The translations under genes and the position numbers were made by a program. Below the pieces are notes generated by a model. The model ran no database searches. It was not told where the DNA came from and saw only the letters and a list, made by a program, of their open reading frames with translations. From assembly GCA_002811675.1 (NCBI GenBank), contig PDIM01010326.1, forward strand, positions 1-64,000: a DNA stretch of 64,000 nt, read 5' to 3'. Shown here piece after piece: positions 9,901 through 22,857 of the stretch. Each line of letters opens with the position of its first letter. Position 1 is the first letter of the stretch. The stretch comes from Ichthyosporea sp. XGB-2017a. Its lineage: Eukaryota > Opisthokonta > Ichthyosporea.

Positions 9901-12900
9901 TTGTGCCAGCTCATTAAAAGATGCTGAAAATTTTTTCAAAATAGGGGTGATGTACAGAAGGGTCTGTTTTAGCATCTCCGATTCAATGGCAAATGCAGTC
10001 AAATCAATTATCAATTCTTCAGTTTCGGGGTGTGTTGGATGTCGGACATAATAGCCCGCCGAGTCGCCTGAATTAATAAACACTCTATGCTTTGAAATGC
10101 ATTTATCAATTGCCGAAGGCTCCATGACATCACAAACATTGTTCGTGTGACATGGGCCGCAATTGTCGCCATATAGAAAATTTCGCCCACTGCTACATGG
10201 TTTGCATGCGCATATTTTTGTATCATCACTTTTGCTTTCGTAGTTAAATTTAGTGCACGTCTTTGTTCCTCTGCAAGGCCCCCCTGTTGTGCTACAGGTT
10301 GAAGGATCCGGGGCTGGGGAGCTTTCACACAATTCCCGCAATTGCCCCATTGTCTCAGATGTTATGTCCTTCAGATTAACAGAATTTTGATTAGGGTCCA
10401 AGCATGTTACGTGGGTATCCCTGGAATCTGGAGAATAAAATACCGTAGGATAAGTGTCCCTTTTAGCCTGTTTAGCTTGGTAAGTTTCAAAAAATAACAG
10501 AACGCCACAGCAATCTAACCTTGGATTGTTTCCAATAAACATTTCATGATTTTGATTTAGCGGAATGTAGCGAGGAAGTGATGTCAAGTCCATGCCGGAA
10601 AGATCAAGGTATTTTAGCCCACCAGTGGGAATGCTGTCAAAAAAATCATGTGGAATATAGCTCACGGGGTTTCCTGATAGGTCCAAGTGGCTTAGAGAAG
10701 TCATACCATTGATTAAATTAATGGTATTTGAGCTTTGAGTGTAAAATAGCTGTGTCACTTTTGCATTTGAAATTGTCAATTGGGTGATGTCTGAAAGCGA
10801 AGTTGGGTCAAAGTTTGCATTTGATATCGTGCTCAATGCAAAGTCTGAAAACGAATATACCTCATAATTCGGCATGTGTTTGAAAATGCTCCCAAAGAGC
10901 ATTATTTGACCTTCCTTGTTCTTATCAGAACTGTCTATAAGGTCGACAATGGTTGTATCTGCTTTAGACGATCTAAGCATGATCTGACATAATTTTTCTT
11001 CAAATAATATGGAAGGATACTCGTTTCTTTGGGATTTTTGGACCTGAGAGTTAATTACTGTATTCTCTTTCTGGGTTGTCGCAGAAGCTTCTAAATCGGT
11101 CCTAGAATCAGTATTCTCTTCGCTTGGTGTCTGTAATGGCTTGGATTCTAACTGGGGAGATTCTTTTTCGCCGTTTAAAGAGTCGTCAGATTGTTCGGTT
11201 TCGCCACTGTCTTGCCCCTCTCGTTCAATTCGAGGGATACTATAGTCAGTATCGTCTGCCGGTCTATCTTCTTCTAATATGGCGTGAGTCTCGTATGAAT
11301 CACCATCAGGGCTCCTCCAGTACAGGGAATACTTCATCAGGCGCTTTGAAGCATCTAGAGATAAAGAAATATACTTTGACGGATCTTCCTCAACTTTTGT
11401 TGTTCGATACAACAGTTGTTCAAGAACCCTTTCTTTTGCTTTCGTCTCCTGCGTAGACTCTCTATTATACGCTTTCGTGACTTTATATTCTGCCCTCTCA
11501 ATAATGCCATACTCTGTGATTGTTTCATTTATATATTTATATCGCAAAGCACCATGCTCCTCCGAATTTGCTGCTGAAGTATAATCAAATATTTGGTCAA
11601 CAAGATACCTTATTCTTCTATCAGGACACTGAAGTTTTTTAACCCGTGTCCTATACTTGCAATTTTCAGTGCATTCCGGGTGCTCTCCTGAATAGATATT
11701 TGACTCAATTTCCGATTCTTCAAAACGAATTCTTTTCTTTGTTAATTCCGTCACCGAAACTTGGCCGCCAGCCCGATTCGTGACGGTTTTCATTAAAACA
11801 TAGAAATCTGCTCTTTCCATATATTCTCTTTCAACATGGACAATAGTTGCCCCAACCATATTTGAAGATTCGGTTTTCGAAAAATCGGTTGTTTTTTCTG
11901 TTAAAAAAAACTTTTGGCTCCCTTCTAAGCTATACTGAACTTCACTAGTTATTACTCCACTAATTCCATTTTCCTCCCCAACTTCTACTATTTCAGTTAT
12001 ACTTCGAATGACTTCATTGTTACCCTTTTCATAAAGCCTGCGTTCTGTGGGACTTGTTTTTTTAATCATTTTTCGTATTTCAACACCCTCTTTTTCATTT
12101 CGAAAATATGTGTCAGTTTGGACAATATCGTCACCTTTGAAATCAAAGGAATTTGTTTTGACTACTTTCACTATGTCATTCGCTTTATCAATGCCTCTAT
12201 TGTCACTATGATCAAAAATTTCCTCTTGGACAGACTTATGATGTGTATTCCCATCTACAGTCTCATAAAACACGGATGTTTTGAAGTATTTGACAGACTT
12301 CCTGTTGCTTCCCACAGCCCCAGACGGTGACCTCATACCCCGAAAAACAAGTTTTGGTTCTATGTATATTTTTTCCTTAGTAGTTGTCGTCGGCCCATCA
12401 GCGGCTAAAGCTGAAGGCTTTAAATATACTGTCGTCACTTTTGAATTTATAAATCCTTCGTCCGTCACAGATTGAACTCGAGTTTCCTTTAGAAGCTCAA
12501 TAGTAGTCGGGTGAGACGCAATAGTATATCTACAGTCTTTTGTAATAGAAACTAACGGACTTTGAACTAATGCATGCTTTCTAGTTGCTTTGGTAATAAC
12601 ACAGGCATTATTATCAGGCTTCATATTAGCGTTTATAGGGTCTTGCTCAAGCCACAAGGGTATATCTTTAAATGGATAAATGCACTTGACTTCTATGCGC
12701 TCATCAATTGTTCCAGCAGAACTAAGAATGTCTTTTGTTACCAGAATCCAAAAATTACTTGTTGAAGCACTTAAACGCTCTTCTGACACTTTTTTCCAAA
12801 TTGCGCCAACCATTTGGCCAGTGCTTTTCTCTAAACTCTGCTGTGTAACTGTTTCTTCTCTCTCATTTGTTGTCGTCCCACCAATCAACTTTTTTGTAGT

Positions 12901-15900
12901 GCCACCATCCATTGTTAACTCAAAGTCAACGAGTTCAATATTTGTTGCTGTGCTTGGTCTATAGGGAGCACTGCGAGCTTCACTTGTTCTCATTTCTTCA
13001 CTTAGGGGTCCAGACCTAGTTACTTCAACGGTATGCCTTGCGTTTCCTTTGGCCGAAAATACGAGCACTTCAGCAAATCGAGTGCCCGATTCAGAGTCAA
13101 TATTTTGGTAACTAAATGTCCCTACAAAATGTAAATCGCAATATTTTGAGTCAGATATTGGGTTTGTTGACCCCACTGAAGGGTGCTGAAGGACAAGCTC
13201 CGCAATCAGTTTTATCACAGTGCCTGTAGATTCGTTTTGAACTTCCGCAGTGTAAACAACATTAGCATTTCCGGAGGACTCAATTGCTATATCTTTTTGT
13301 ATGGTTACGCCCTGCCTTGGCGTATATCCAGCTGGAACTTCAAATTTCATTTCCTTCTCCAATGCTTCTTTTAGGCCATTGGTTATGTCCATATCTGAAA
13401 TTAAGAGTTGGATTGTTTGTCCTTCTATCTTGTATGGGTGGGCAAGGTCTGGTACATTTTCAATTGATCCTGCCGTTATAATACGCTCCATAGGGACGAC
13501 AGTAACCGGAATCACAATGGGAACTTCAAAACCATCTGAACTAGAGGACGTATTGTCTTCCTGAACCAATATTCGCTCTATTGCATCGCTGTTTTGAAAA
13601 GCATAAGGGCACATGGGATAATCATCGGCTGTGGCTTTTCTAGTTACTTGTGTTCGTGAATATGTTTGCTCATTGATATAAGTAGTAGTTATCATGTTTT
13701 CAAGAGCATCAGATTTAATATATTGAAAGCATTCAATGCGTTGAAGTCCATATACTTGATTTACAATCCTATGAGCATCCACATTATACGATTCCGACTT
13801 TAACTGATAAGAATTTCCCCCGACTAACCATTCAGAGAGGTGGCCTGCTGATCCAGACTTCATAAATATATGAGATCTTTTTAACAGGGTATTTTCACCT
13901 GGGGCGATTTTAAGAGATCCTTCCCTGTGCAAATGCTGCCAAATATAAGTGCTGAAAGAACTTCCTGAGCTTGACTCCCAATCATATTGTACAAAAAATG
14001 TTGTATCTCCAGTAATCATTGCCTGCTCTTTCTCCGGTAAAATGATTTCTCGCCTTGTGATTTTTTTCAAAATATCTCCAGAGTTAGTTTTTCGAAGAGA
14101 CACTCCTTCAGTTGGTTCAATCTGTTCAGTCAATAATTCAAATGAATTTGCTTCTTCCTTTAAGTAAATGTGCTTATACTCCCTCTTTGTTTGGATTGTA
14201 CTCCCTGCAATAATTTCTAAGGTCGTCGGCATCACACTGTCCGCATATGGATCTGGAGGGGCATCGGGGTACGGATCTGCCAGAGATGGGTAAGGTGTAT
14301 AGTATAGACGGATTTTGTCTTTCGACTCATCTTCGGGTGTAATCTTGGTAACAGACACCTGAACACCGTCTTTGAACGCTAAACGCGAATCTATTTTTGA
14401 ATACCTCACACCACCGAGCCAGAAAGGAGTTTTATATTCCACCGACCGCTGGATTTGTGTAAGACCACTCTCGCAAAAGGACTTGGAGATCGTCACTTTC
14501 ACGGGAGACGAGTCCACCCCAGGATCGTTGTAGTCCTTAGTTGTTGGTAAAACATTTTGATTACAACCTGAAAATTCAGTTAAATCAGCTTCAGTGGCAA
14601 TTGTCTTTGTCAATTCGGTTTCCATATACTTCATTGGAGTTTTGGATACAAATTGCTTTGTTTTATCAGCATATTGCACTTTTACTAACCATACATTGGA
14701 TCCACGGTCATACACAACTTGTCTTCTAGTTACGAATTTAACCTTTTTAAACACAAAGCTTTTGTCGTCGGCTGGTGCAAAAGTTTCTTTTCTTAAAGCA
14801 TATTCGGTTCCAGCGGGTGTCAAGTAGTACGTATCTTCAACTGTCCCTTTATAACCGATTTCATCCTTTGAAGTCTGATGAGAGCCATTTTCTTCATCTA
14901 CGTAAAAATATGTGTAATAAGGTCTTCCTTCTTCCAAGTCTTTCCATCTCCCAATAAATTCTTGGAGCAGCTCTTCCCTTGTATATGCATAATTCGGGTG
15001 CCTCCTGCTTCCCAGTTGACTGACACATGAGTTCTTCGACCGATCTCCAACGCCCTCACGGATATAAATTTCTCTGTGAAAGGAGTACTCACCAAACACT
15101 TCATGTAAGAATTTATACTCTCGAATAGTCATTATATTAGAATTTTGAGTGTCGGTGGTGGCTGAAGGATCACCGCAAACAATTGGAGAATCTACAATTG
15201 AAAGAAGTGTACCAAATTCTGATTCACTGGAAATAAAACCATCCTGACTAGTAAGAGTGAGCTTCTCCAAAGAAATATCCACAGACTCTAACGGGGACTC
15301 ATGAAATCCTTTCACGGCGTATTTTGAAGTCATTTTGTCAAAAACAATTCGACCTTGCACGGAAAATTCCTGATAATCTGAATCAGTTGACGTTGACGTT
15401 GTCCATTCAGGAAATAATGACCAGTCGAATGCGAGAAAGTAGCCAGACATAATATCACCGGAAAGGGCTTCGGTAGAGATATCGCTCGACCAGAAGCTCT
15501 CAGTTCCGTCTTCAAACGTTAAAGTATACATCTGTCTTACTGTCATTTCTGGTGTAAGATACTCTTTCAAAAGAGCACTGCTACAGGTTTTTACCCCTTC
15601 AGGTGTAGGCACTTCAAAATTTATAGGTATGTCGGGTGTATTAACGGCAATGCTGTAAGTGTTTAACTTAAAGGTAAACTCTTTGCCATGAAAAGTGCAC
15701 TTTGCATCGACGTAACTGTTTAGAGAAACTAATAGGTTACTTTCAAACTCTTTCTTTGCTTTTTGTGCGGCTTCGGAGTCTGCATCCACATTTTGATGAT
15801 TTTCCGTACATAACCACGTTGGAGTGGTTGTTGAAGAACGATCAAAGACCTTCTCACCAATTTTAAATTCGTACTTAATTGCGGACACAAAACATAGCAA

Positions 15901-15954
15901 ATTAAGACCCACGGTTAAAACCACAAGCTGCAAGCAAGCTTTCAGTAATTTCAT
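6946..15954 (-). CDS. Giant leucine-rich-repeat type I membrane protein, 2978 aa
   Basis: Two exons, 15954-7515 and 7442-6946, with a GTAAGC...TAG intron (7514-7443) that keeps frame and yields 2978 residues. A signal peptide covers about residues 1-25. Residues ~30-1600 are beta-rich, Cys-poor and match no family I know; some stretches look like diverged copies of each other. LRRs follow in two blocks: about 1700-1830 (LDLSGNPVSYIP) and about 1960-2300. Each ends in a Cys-containing cap (LDCC, LKCC). A Cys-rich linker lies between them and a second juxtamembrane Cys cluster lies near the C-terminus. A membrane helix at about 2940-2963 and a 15-residue basic tail finish the protein, so nearly all of it is outside the cytosol. 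This suggests an adhesion or recognition role; no ligand can be named. Without the intron the protein would lose its membrane anchor. Minus-strand AATAAA is at 6925-6920. Confidence 0.88.
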
Positions 15955-16534
15955 TGCTATTTTTGATTCCGTATTCCTTTTTTCAAAAGGGATTTAGTAC
16001 GATTGTTTTCAAAATTCTTTGGTTACTGTGAGATGCATTTACAAAGATAATACTGCATCTACTACTCTTTGGGTATTTGACACCCAGCCAATAAAAAAAA
16101 AAAGTTATCACTAAAGAAAATTACTGTAAGTGATAAGCTTACGGATCTGATTCGAATGAAATATATGAACCCAAGCGTTCGTCTTGCTCTGAGTTCTCCT
16201 TTTCTTTTCTTCCCCCCTACTGCATTAGTCCTCCTCCTTTGACCTTTGAACAAACGAAAAAAATGTGTAGTAAACAAAAGAAAAGAAAACCCCAAAACTA
16301 AAAAGCAAATACGTCTTTTTAACAATAATAATAAGGGACGGAAACAAAAAGAAAAAAAAGGGGGGGGGGAAAGCCATGTGACATTTTTCCTACTGAAGAA
16401 TTGGTAGTGCCAGAATTTTTGGTTCTATAAATAGTTGAAAAAGTTTTTCGAAAAAGTTTTTTTTTATAAGTTTTTCGGCCACAACTATTTATTTGTAGTA
16501 CAGTAATATTTAAGTTGTATTTATTTTGCTTTAA
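15955..16534. other. Spacer upstream of the LRR gene with homopolymer tracts
   Basis: It lies between the ATG of the LRR gene and the stop of the FG-GAP gene, both minus strand. No supported ORF; an 87-codon frame at 16062-16325 has biased, non-coding-like composition. It holds an A-run followed by a G-run (about 16350-16371) and the inverted-repeat structure listed separately. Minus-strand AATAAA for the FG-GAP gene is at 16525-16520. Confidence 0.5.
16427..16492. repeat. 11-bp inverted repeat flanking nested A/T palindromes
   Basis: ATAAATAGTTG (16427-16437) and its exact reverse complement CAACTATTTAT (16482-16492) flank 44 bp that contain repeated AAAAAG/TTTTTCG blocks in both orientations. 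The whole can fold into a long imperfect hairpin. It sits just past the end of the FG-GAP gene and about 470 bp before the LRR start codon, so it may be a termination or promoter structure or the remnant of a small palindromic element. Function not shown. Confidence 0.6.
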
Positions 16535-18800
16535 TTAATATTCATCTTTGTGCATAATAAGGAGTTTTGAGACGAACAATACTACAAAAACTGACAAAAG
16601 AAGGCTGACAAAAAAGCCAAAGTATGACATGCCATGGTATGAGCCAATGAATAATTCAACCTTTTCATTCCCAGGCATTATAATATCACTAACCCCGTCG
16701 CCATTCACATCGTCAAATACAGGATGCCCCATTGGCGTGGATGAAAGGAAAAATTCAGCCAAAAACGAACCATCTTTGGCCGAGAGAATGGACATAACTG
16801 TAGTTCCCACAACTACGATAACTCCGTTGCTAAGTTGGGTGTGCCCCACCGACGAATGGCGGTCTGTCTCGTATAATTCGTGGCTCGCTAATGTGGGAAC
16901 AAGCATAGAATCAATCTCTGCCATGCGTTCCAATTCGTCAATAGACACGAAATCTGAATTAGCTTCAAGGTGGCCCCATTTTGCGTGCGTAGAAGCCGAC
17001 CAGAGAACTTCACCATCCGTGCTTAGGCAATGCACCTTACCCGTGCTGAGGAAAACAAAAAGACGACGGACGATCATGTTATTTTCCAAAAACGTAGCAA
17101 CTAGAGGAGGCAATGCAAATATTTTTCGATCATCGAATTTTATGTCGAACGGCAGGGTACCTGTTACTTCATTTAAAAGAGATGCATGGCTTCCGTCGAT
17201 TCCATAAAACAGCTCATTGAAATCACTCTCTGCGATCTCACATACATCAATTTCAAACATCTTGTCGATAGGAGGCACTCCATTGGATACTTCAAGTATG
17301 CACGCATTAGCATCCACCTCTCGCTCACGCAAAGCTATCAAATCTAGAGTTCCATCACCATTAATGTCATCCAATACACTCTGTGGCTCCCTTCGGTGAG
17401 CATGGCCGTAATTTCCGATGCCTTTTATCTCGAAGGGAATATTCAGATGGCATATGGGCCTGCCAGTATACATATCTAAAACCTCCAGTCCTTCCTTAAT
17501 GGAAGAAGTTATAGAATTAAACTTATTGGCAGGATTTAGCAGGTCTATCGAATAAAAACAGTGGCAATAATTAGTAGCCTACATAAAATTGGATTTGATA
17601 TCTAAGCATTAAAAAAAACGAACCTTTCATGACAGCTTTGTAGTGAGCTTTACCCAGGTGGCTATTTTCGTTCACGATCCTATTACGCTCAAATCGAGTT
17701 GGCAGTAGAATATCATCATGGTCAGTGCTCCATCTATGCGGAAGTATTTTTGAATCGCTAAAGAAAGAGTTTGAATAGAGTCTCCAGCTGTGCTCACCCT
17801 TATGCAGGCTCTATATGCAATATAAGTTAAAGGAACAAGACCTTACAACAAGAACATTCATTGTTTATCAAATTTGACTTACCTTTTTACTATGTAGGTC
17901 GTGATGATGAACAGCAATTGTAAATTCGTCTTCTGGCCTGTCTGGAGGCTGAAAGTCATCACCCAAATGGTGCCACACAATTTTGCCCGTGTCTGCAGCA
18001 AATGCCAAATACGAAAAATGAGTCATTTCATCTTCATCATCAAACGCCAAGTCATCCATCATAACTCCCACTAAGCCTTCAACCACTTTCAACCGCGAAC
18101 CCACAAGAACGTATCCACGGGGAAACGTCTTTGATCTCACAGGAGAAATAAGAAGAGAAGCACTTTTACTAAAACAAATGCGCTTCCCGTCACTTTCCAA
18201 TAAAGATGCTTTCCACAAAAGAGCAAAGTTCGAATTGAAGGGCATTTTTTTATCTTCACTCTCATTCTTTACGAGCTTTTCTGCACCCGAGAACTTAAGG
18301 ACAAATAGATTACAATCACTAGTTACTATAGCTAATAGAGGGAAAAAGGGCTCCTTGTGTAATTTGTCATCAGAAGAAGTCTGACTATTCCCCAAACCAA
18401 AGCGATAGGATACGATCCTTTCCGTTTCTCCAAAAAGAGAAGTGAAATCGAAAGCCAGGCTCAGCAACGCGTCGTCTTTAAAGAAATAACCACTTAAAGT
18501 ACTTCTATCGCTTGCTACAAAAATTATTTTGGAAGAGTTGTGGTAGAGATCGAAAACTTCTATAAGGGGTTTTTCCGACGCCATTTGCTGAGCTGGCAAC
18601 AATCCCCGAGAATCAAATTCATATTCTCCATAGTTTTGTCGAGAAAACAATAAACAAATCAAGCAAAATATAATAAGCCCCAGTTCTTTTGATTTCAGAT
18701 TGCCCAATTCACTTTCCCCATCCTCTTGATCCTCCTCTTCACCTTTTCTACAGTAGGAGTAAGAACCACTATTGCTTTGAACCGCACCAATTCCCGACAT
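16535..18800 (-). CDS. FG-GAP repeat membrane protein (DEX1-like type), 704 aa
   Basis: Three exons, 18800-17883, 17810-17624 and 17544-16535, joined at GT-AG junctions in consistent phase to give 704 residues. A hydrophobic segment near residues 36-52, after an acidic N-terminus, acts as signal anchor or signal peptide. A second helix near the C-terminus (YFGFFVSLLLSVFVVLFV) leaves a short basic tail. The long part between carries two Ca-binding FG-GAP loops, DDINGDGTLDLIAL and DDVNGDGVSDII, of the integrin-alpha beta-propeller type. The middle exon encodes PHRWSTDHDDILLPTRFERN, which recalls plant and protist FG-GAP repeat-containing membrane proteins; that match is from memory. It is likely exposed in the secretory lumen or outside the cell. 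The role is unknown, possibly adhesion or wall-related. The next upstream gene, N-acetylglucosamine kinase, runs in the same direction. Confidence 0.85.
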
Positions 18801-19170
18801 CGATTCGCAATAAACTCGTTCTTTCTACCCTATCGTAAAACAGTCGAAGGAAAACAAAGAGAAAAAAATCAAAGCAGCTATCTATCCCTCAGTCCCTCTG
18901 AACTTTAGTTATTTCTTCCTTGCTCCCTCCCTTCCTCTTCACTTCTTAACCCTGTTTCAGTGCACAAGCCGGAACAAAAGGGCGAAGAGCAAGTCAGTAC
19001 TATTTTATGAATTCGGTTAATCAAAACAACAAATAAATAACAAAATCTTCCTAATTTTTCAGATATGAAACCGTACTGTTTTTTTTTTTTGGCTCTTTTT
19101 TTTTGAAGGAAAATTTTAAATTTCGAAGGTAGTTTATATTATAAAGTGCAAAATTTGGTTGTGTTGATTT
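18801..19170. other. Spacer between FG-GAP and NAGK genes
   Basis: A 370-bp spacer that must hold the promoter of the FG-GAP gene and the 3' end of the kinase gene, both on the minus strand. It has T-runs near 19079-19105. I see no ORF or RNA gene. Confidence 0.5.
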
Positions 19171-20494
19171 TTATTTCTCCCCTTCTATAGAGACATTCAG
19201 AGCTGAAGGAGTACTGACTTGAGGTGGGAAAGAGTCAAGAACCCTTCTATTGTTGGGGTGTACCATTTTGATTAAGTTTGCCGACCCGTGTCTCTCTGCA
19301 CCGACCCTCGCCGCTCCAATGGAAGCGTTTGACATGGGGCACACTAAATGGAAGCCTTTTGGAAAACTCTTCGATGGCTCACATCCCTCTAGGAAACCGT
19401 CCTTTAAGAACTTCCAACTCTTCCATAAAGAGCCAACACATATAATCTGCAATCCTGGGAGATCTTGGTCAGACCCTCCTTCCAGAAGGATGCCACTGAC
19501 CTTGCCAGAAACTGCTCGTGCATGGCGTCCAAGGAGAAACCCAGTGTGTTGCAGAATTTTCAAGCTCAGCAAATCATCTTTTTTTGCTCCATTAATGACG
19601 CACATAATGAACCCCGCCACATATCGCTTGTCGAACTGACTATATATAGTTGGAATAATGGCATGAAGGCTACTTATTTCGAAGTACTTGAACAATTGCT
19701 CTTTCAAATATGCAGTATCAAGGTGAAGCCACTCATCATCCTCACTTCATATTTTCGAGGTTTCAAAAAATTTCGAAGGAGCAAAATTAGTATTCAAGTA
19801 TACAGAAAAGAAAATTGGGTGGTCTGAAGAAAAGACTTACGTTTCGCTGAAATTATCTTCCTTGTAATATATACATTTGATTGCTTGTAATGCGGCGTAA
19901 AAACCTGATCCTTGATCCCCTATACTTGTAGACAAAGTTGTGTCAGAAACAGAATGCAAAAAAACTCGAAGTTCTACCAATCAATAACAAAAGAAACTTT
20001 CAAAACTCACCTAATGTGTGTCCCCAGCCCCCACAACAGTACGACGTGCCATCAGGATTGATTAAGCGACAGTTTGATCCTGTTCCTGCAATAATCACAA
20101 CACCTCCAGGTCTGCTCGCCCCAGGGAGCACACTTGCAACACAGTACACAGACCCCATGGAATCGGAAACGCAAACAGCCGATTTGCATGCTTCCGGGTA
20201 TAACTGCAAATATAAGTCAGCTAATCGCTTTTGCGCTGCCTCTTCTTCGGCGCCACTTAGGGACATCCCAATAGACTCATATACGATATCGGATTCTCTT
20301 ACTTTATCCGGCAAGCTTGATTTCATTTCTTCCACCATCGCGTTCACTCGTTTCAAGCACTCTTCTTCTCCAATGAGAAGAAAATTGGTGGCTTTACCAA
20401 CTGCCGTTCCCAGCACTTCCCCGTGCTCATCAATCAGCACGGCGCTACTCCCTGTAGCACCACCTTCGATCCCAATATATATTTTCCTAGGCAT
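19171..20494 (-). CDS. NAGK: N-acetyl-D-glucosamine kinase
   Basis: Three exons, 20494-20011, 19919-19841 and 19744-19171, give 378 residues, slightly longer than the 344-residue human enzyme. It belongs to the BadF/BadG/NAGK group of the ASKHA fold and phosphorylates GlcNAc to GlcNAc-6-phosphate in amino-sugar salvage, in the cytosol. Diagnostic segments are GIEGGATGSSAVLID (phosphate-1 loop), SLSGAEEE, IIAGTGSNCRLINPDG, CCGGWGHTLGD (Asp comes from the splice into exon 2), LLGRHARAV and the late VGSLWKSW plus ASIGAARVGA. All align in order with the animal enzyme. Splicing at GTGAGT...TAG and GTAAGT...AAG restores GDQGSGFYAALQA and the acidic EDDEWLHLD segment. Its substrate would come from chitin, hyaluronan-like or glycoprotein turnover. 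The paired C-terminal motifs leave little doubt. Confidence 0.94.
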
Positions 20495-21844
20495 CTCTGA
20501 TAGAGCACTATTGCTTAGATCTTCAATTCACTTCCAAGGCTTGCAAGACCTTTTAACAATGATTTACCTCCGCTCCTCTGTTCCCTGATAGTCTATATTG
20601 TTCAGCAAACAATTCTGTCCCTGTTGACAATTAAAAGGGAATACAATGAAAAAAAGTAAGGGAATAATGAGCCATAGTTGCAGAAAACGTACTGTGAGCA
20701 GTGAGAGAACGTCGCAGATAATTTCCGCAATTATCATAATTTAATTGTTTTGGTGATTAATTAATGTTGCACATTTTGCTTCGCGTTTGTTTGTGACTAC
20801 GAAATTTCTGCGAACTCAAGAGTTCGGTGGGACGAGAGTTCCCAAAAGCGCAATTGCTATCGTTACGACATCTTGGCCGGAAAGCGACGATAAGCTCCTG
20901 GACAACATAATTTGGGGCTATGTAACGCAGAGCGATGAGATCAGCTGGCAGTTTGAATCTGCACAAAGGGTACGAGGGCGCCCTACTTGGGTTGTTTTAG
21001 CGGATGAGAAAATTTCAAAGTAAAAGTACACAGTTTGGATTTCCACAGCTGTGTGCAGTAATTTCATTTTCTTACAATGCAGCCCCAGCTGATCCATGCT
21101 AATTAATGTGCAAATTAGAACCCCAAAAGTGTGCGCAACTCCATGTGAGGAAGCTCAACTGATAATTGCAGAATAGTCATGAGGAGGATCTGTGTCGTTT
21201 GATGCGGAGGGGAACAACATTGACATTATCATGATGCAATTTACCCATCACACACTGAGAAGCTACTCAATAATATTGTTCTTTTTTTGATTGGATTCCT
21301 CGATACTACATTGTATCGAATTGGAACTATAACCCCTTCAACTGTTATTGTTAATTAATCGCTTATTTTGATTATTCTTGTATCTTGGTTATTCTAGTTA
21401 TCTTTTGTTGTTTTGTTCTATTTTACTCTCTCTCTCTCTTTTTTTTTTTTTTTTTCCCCCGTGGGGGGGGGGGGGGGGGGGTTGGCTGGACGTGACTTGA
21501 TGTGATGTTTTTTTATTTTATTTAGTTTTCTGCTTCCACAGCTGCAGTGGACTTGAGGTGGGAGAATTAGTTTGTAAGAGTTGATTCGGTTTAAAAGATT
21601 TACTTGGTGATAGTTAATAGTATCTGTATTGGCAAAGGTGACTGACTGGCTATATCACATGGGTAAATCGTGGATGCATATGCTGTAGTCCCATTGTTTC
21701 GTCGTAGCTTTTCACTTCTTACTTGTATCCCGAACAACCCCCACCACTTACACTACTGGGGAGAAGAAGCTAGGCGACCATTAAAGCGTGCCCAGCGTAA
21801 GAATAGAGTAGAGTAGATCAAACAGATACAAAAAAAAGTAATAG
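20495..21844. other. Divergent spacer between NAGK and PP6 genes, with homopolymer runs
   Basis: NAGK leaves to the left and the phosphatase to the right, so this 1.35 kb holds both promoters. An open frame at 20787-21023 (+) lacks an ATG and family similarity, so I leave it out. A CT microsatellite, a 17-base T-run (21439-21455), five Cs and a 19-base G-run (21463-21481) form a strongly strand-asymmetric block about 360 bp before the phosphatase ATG. Confidence 0.5.
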
Positions 21845-22857
21845 ATGGTGAGCACAGATAAACTAGACGAGTGGGTATCGCTCACCAGCAAGTGCCAGTA
21901 CCTCCCAGAGAGCGATTTGAAGAAGCTGTGTAACGTTGTTATATCAATCCTTGTGGAGGAGAGTAACGTGCAGCCAGTTAGCAGTCCTGTGACTGTGTGT
22001 GGGGATATTCATGGTATGTGTGCAATGCTTTGTTCTGTGGGTGTGAGGGGTTGTTGTGTAGGTGATTGACTGTGTGGTGTTGTTGTTTTTGTTGTTATAT
22101 AGGCCAGTTTTATGACCTGGAAGAACTGTTCCGAACTGGCGGGCAGGTTCCTGATACAAGCTATGTGTTTATGGGGGATTATGTAGATCGCGGTTATTAT
22201 AGCTTGGAGACTTTCTCAAGACTGCTGGCTTTGAAGGCGCGCTACCCAGACAAGGTGGTGCTTCTGAGGGGAAATCACGAGTCGCGGCAAATTACACAGG
22301 TGTATGGCTTTTACGACGAGTGTCAAACGAAATATGGAAATGCGAATTGCTGGAAACATTGCACAAGGGTATTTGATTATCTGACAGTGGCAGCAATTAT
22401 TGACGGAAAGGTTTTGTGTGTACATGGTGGGCTTTCACCCGAAGTGCCAACATTAGATCAAATTCGAACAATCGAACGGAACCAAGAAATTCCAAATGAA
22501 GGGGCATTTAGCGATCTGGTTTGGTCTGATCCCGATGAGATTGAAACTTGGGCGTCTTCCCCGCGTGGGGCCGGATGGCTGTTTGGGGAAAAGCCGACCA
22601 AGGACTTTATGCACATTAATCAGCTGGAGTTGGTGTGTCGGGCGCATCAGTTGGTACAGGAAGGGTATAAGTATATGTTTGAGAAAGATATTCTGGTCAC
22701 AGTGTGGTCTGCACCAAACTACTGCTATCGATGCGGTAACGTTGCGGCTGTTCTGTCTCTGTCAGACACCTTAGAGAGAAACTTTAAGCTCTTCTCTGCC
22801 GTCCCTGATAGCGAGCGTGTCATTCCTCCCACCCAAACGACACCTTATTTTCTATAA
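21845..22857 (+). CDS. PPP6C: Serine/threonine protein phosphatase 6 catalytic subunit
   Basis: Two exons, 21845-22013 and 22103-22857 (intron GTATGT...TAG), encode 307 residues, close to the usual ~305 of PP6. All PPP-family metal-site motifs are present: GDIHGQ (split by the intron), [31 protein letters not shown] and the later HGGLSP. The C-terminus [17 protein letters not shown] carries the YFL end methylated in PP2A-like enzymes. The N-terminal [13 protein letters not shown] and the segment [10 protein letters not shown] match PP6/Sit4 better than PP4 or PP2A. The enzyme dephosphorylates Ser/Thr in cell-cycle, TOR-linked and DNA-damage pathways together with SAPS regulatory subunits. The gene converges on RRP40 across 138 bp that include a TG microsatellite. 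Confidence 0.96.

Noticed and set aside
20787-21023. 78-codon plus-strand frame upstream of PPP6C
   Set aside because: It lacks an ATG at its start, has no recognisable motif and lies in a divergent promoter spacer.
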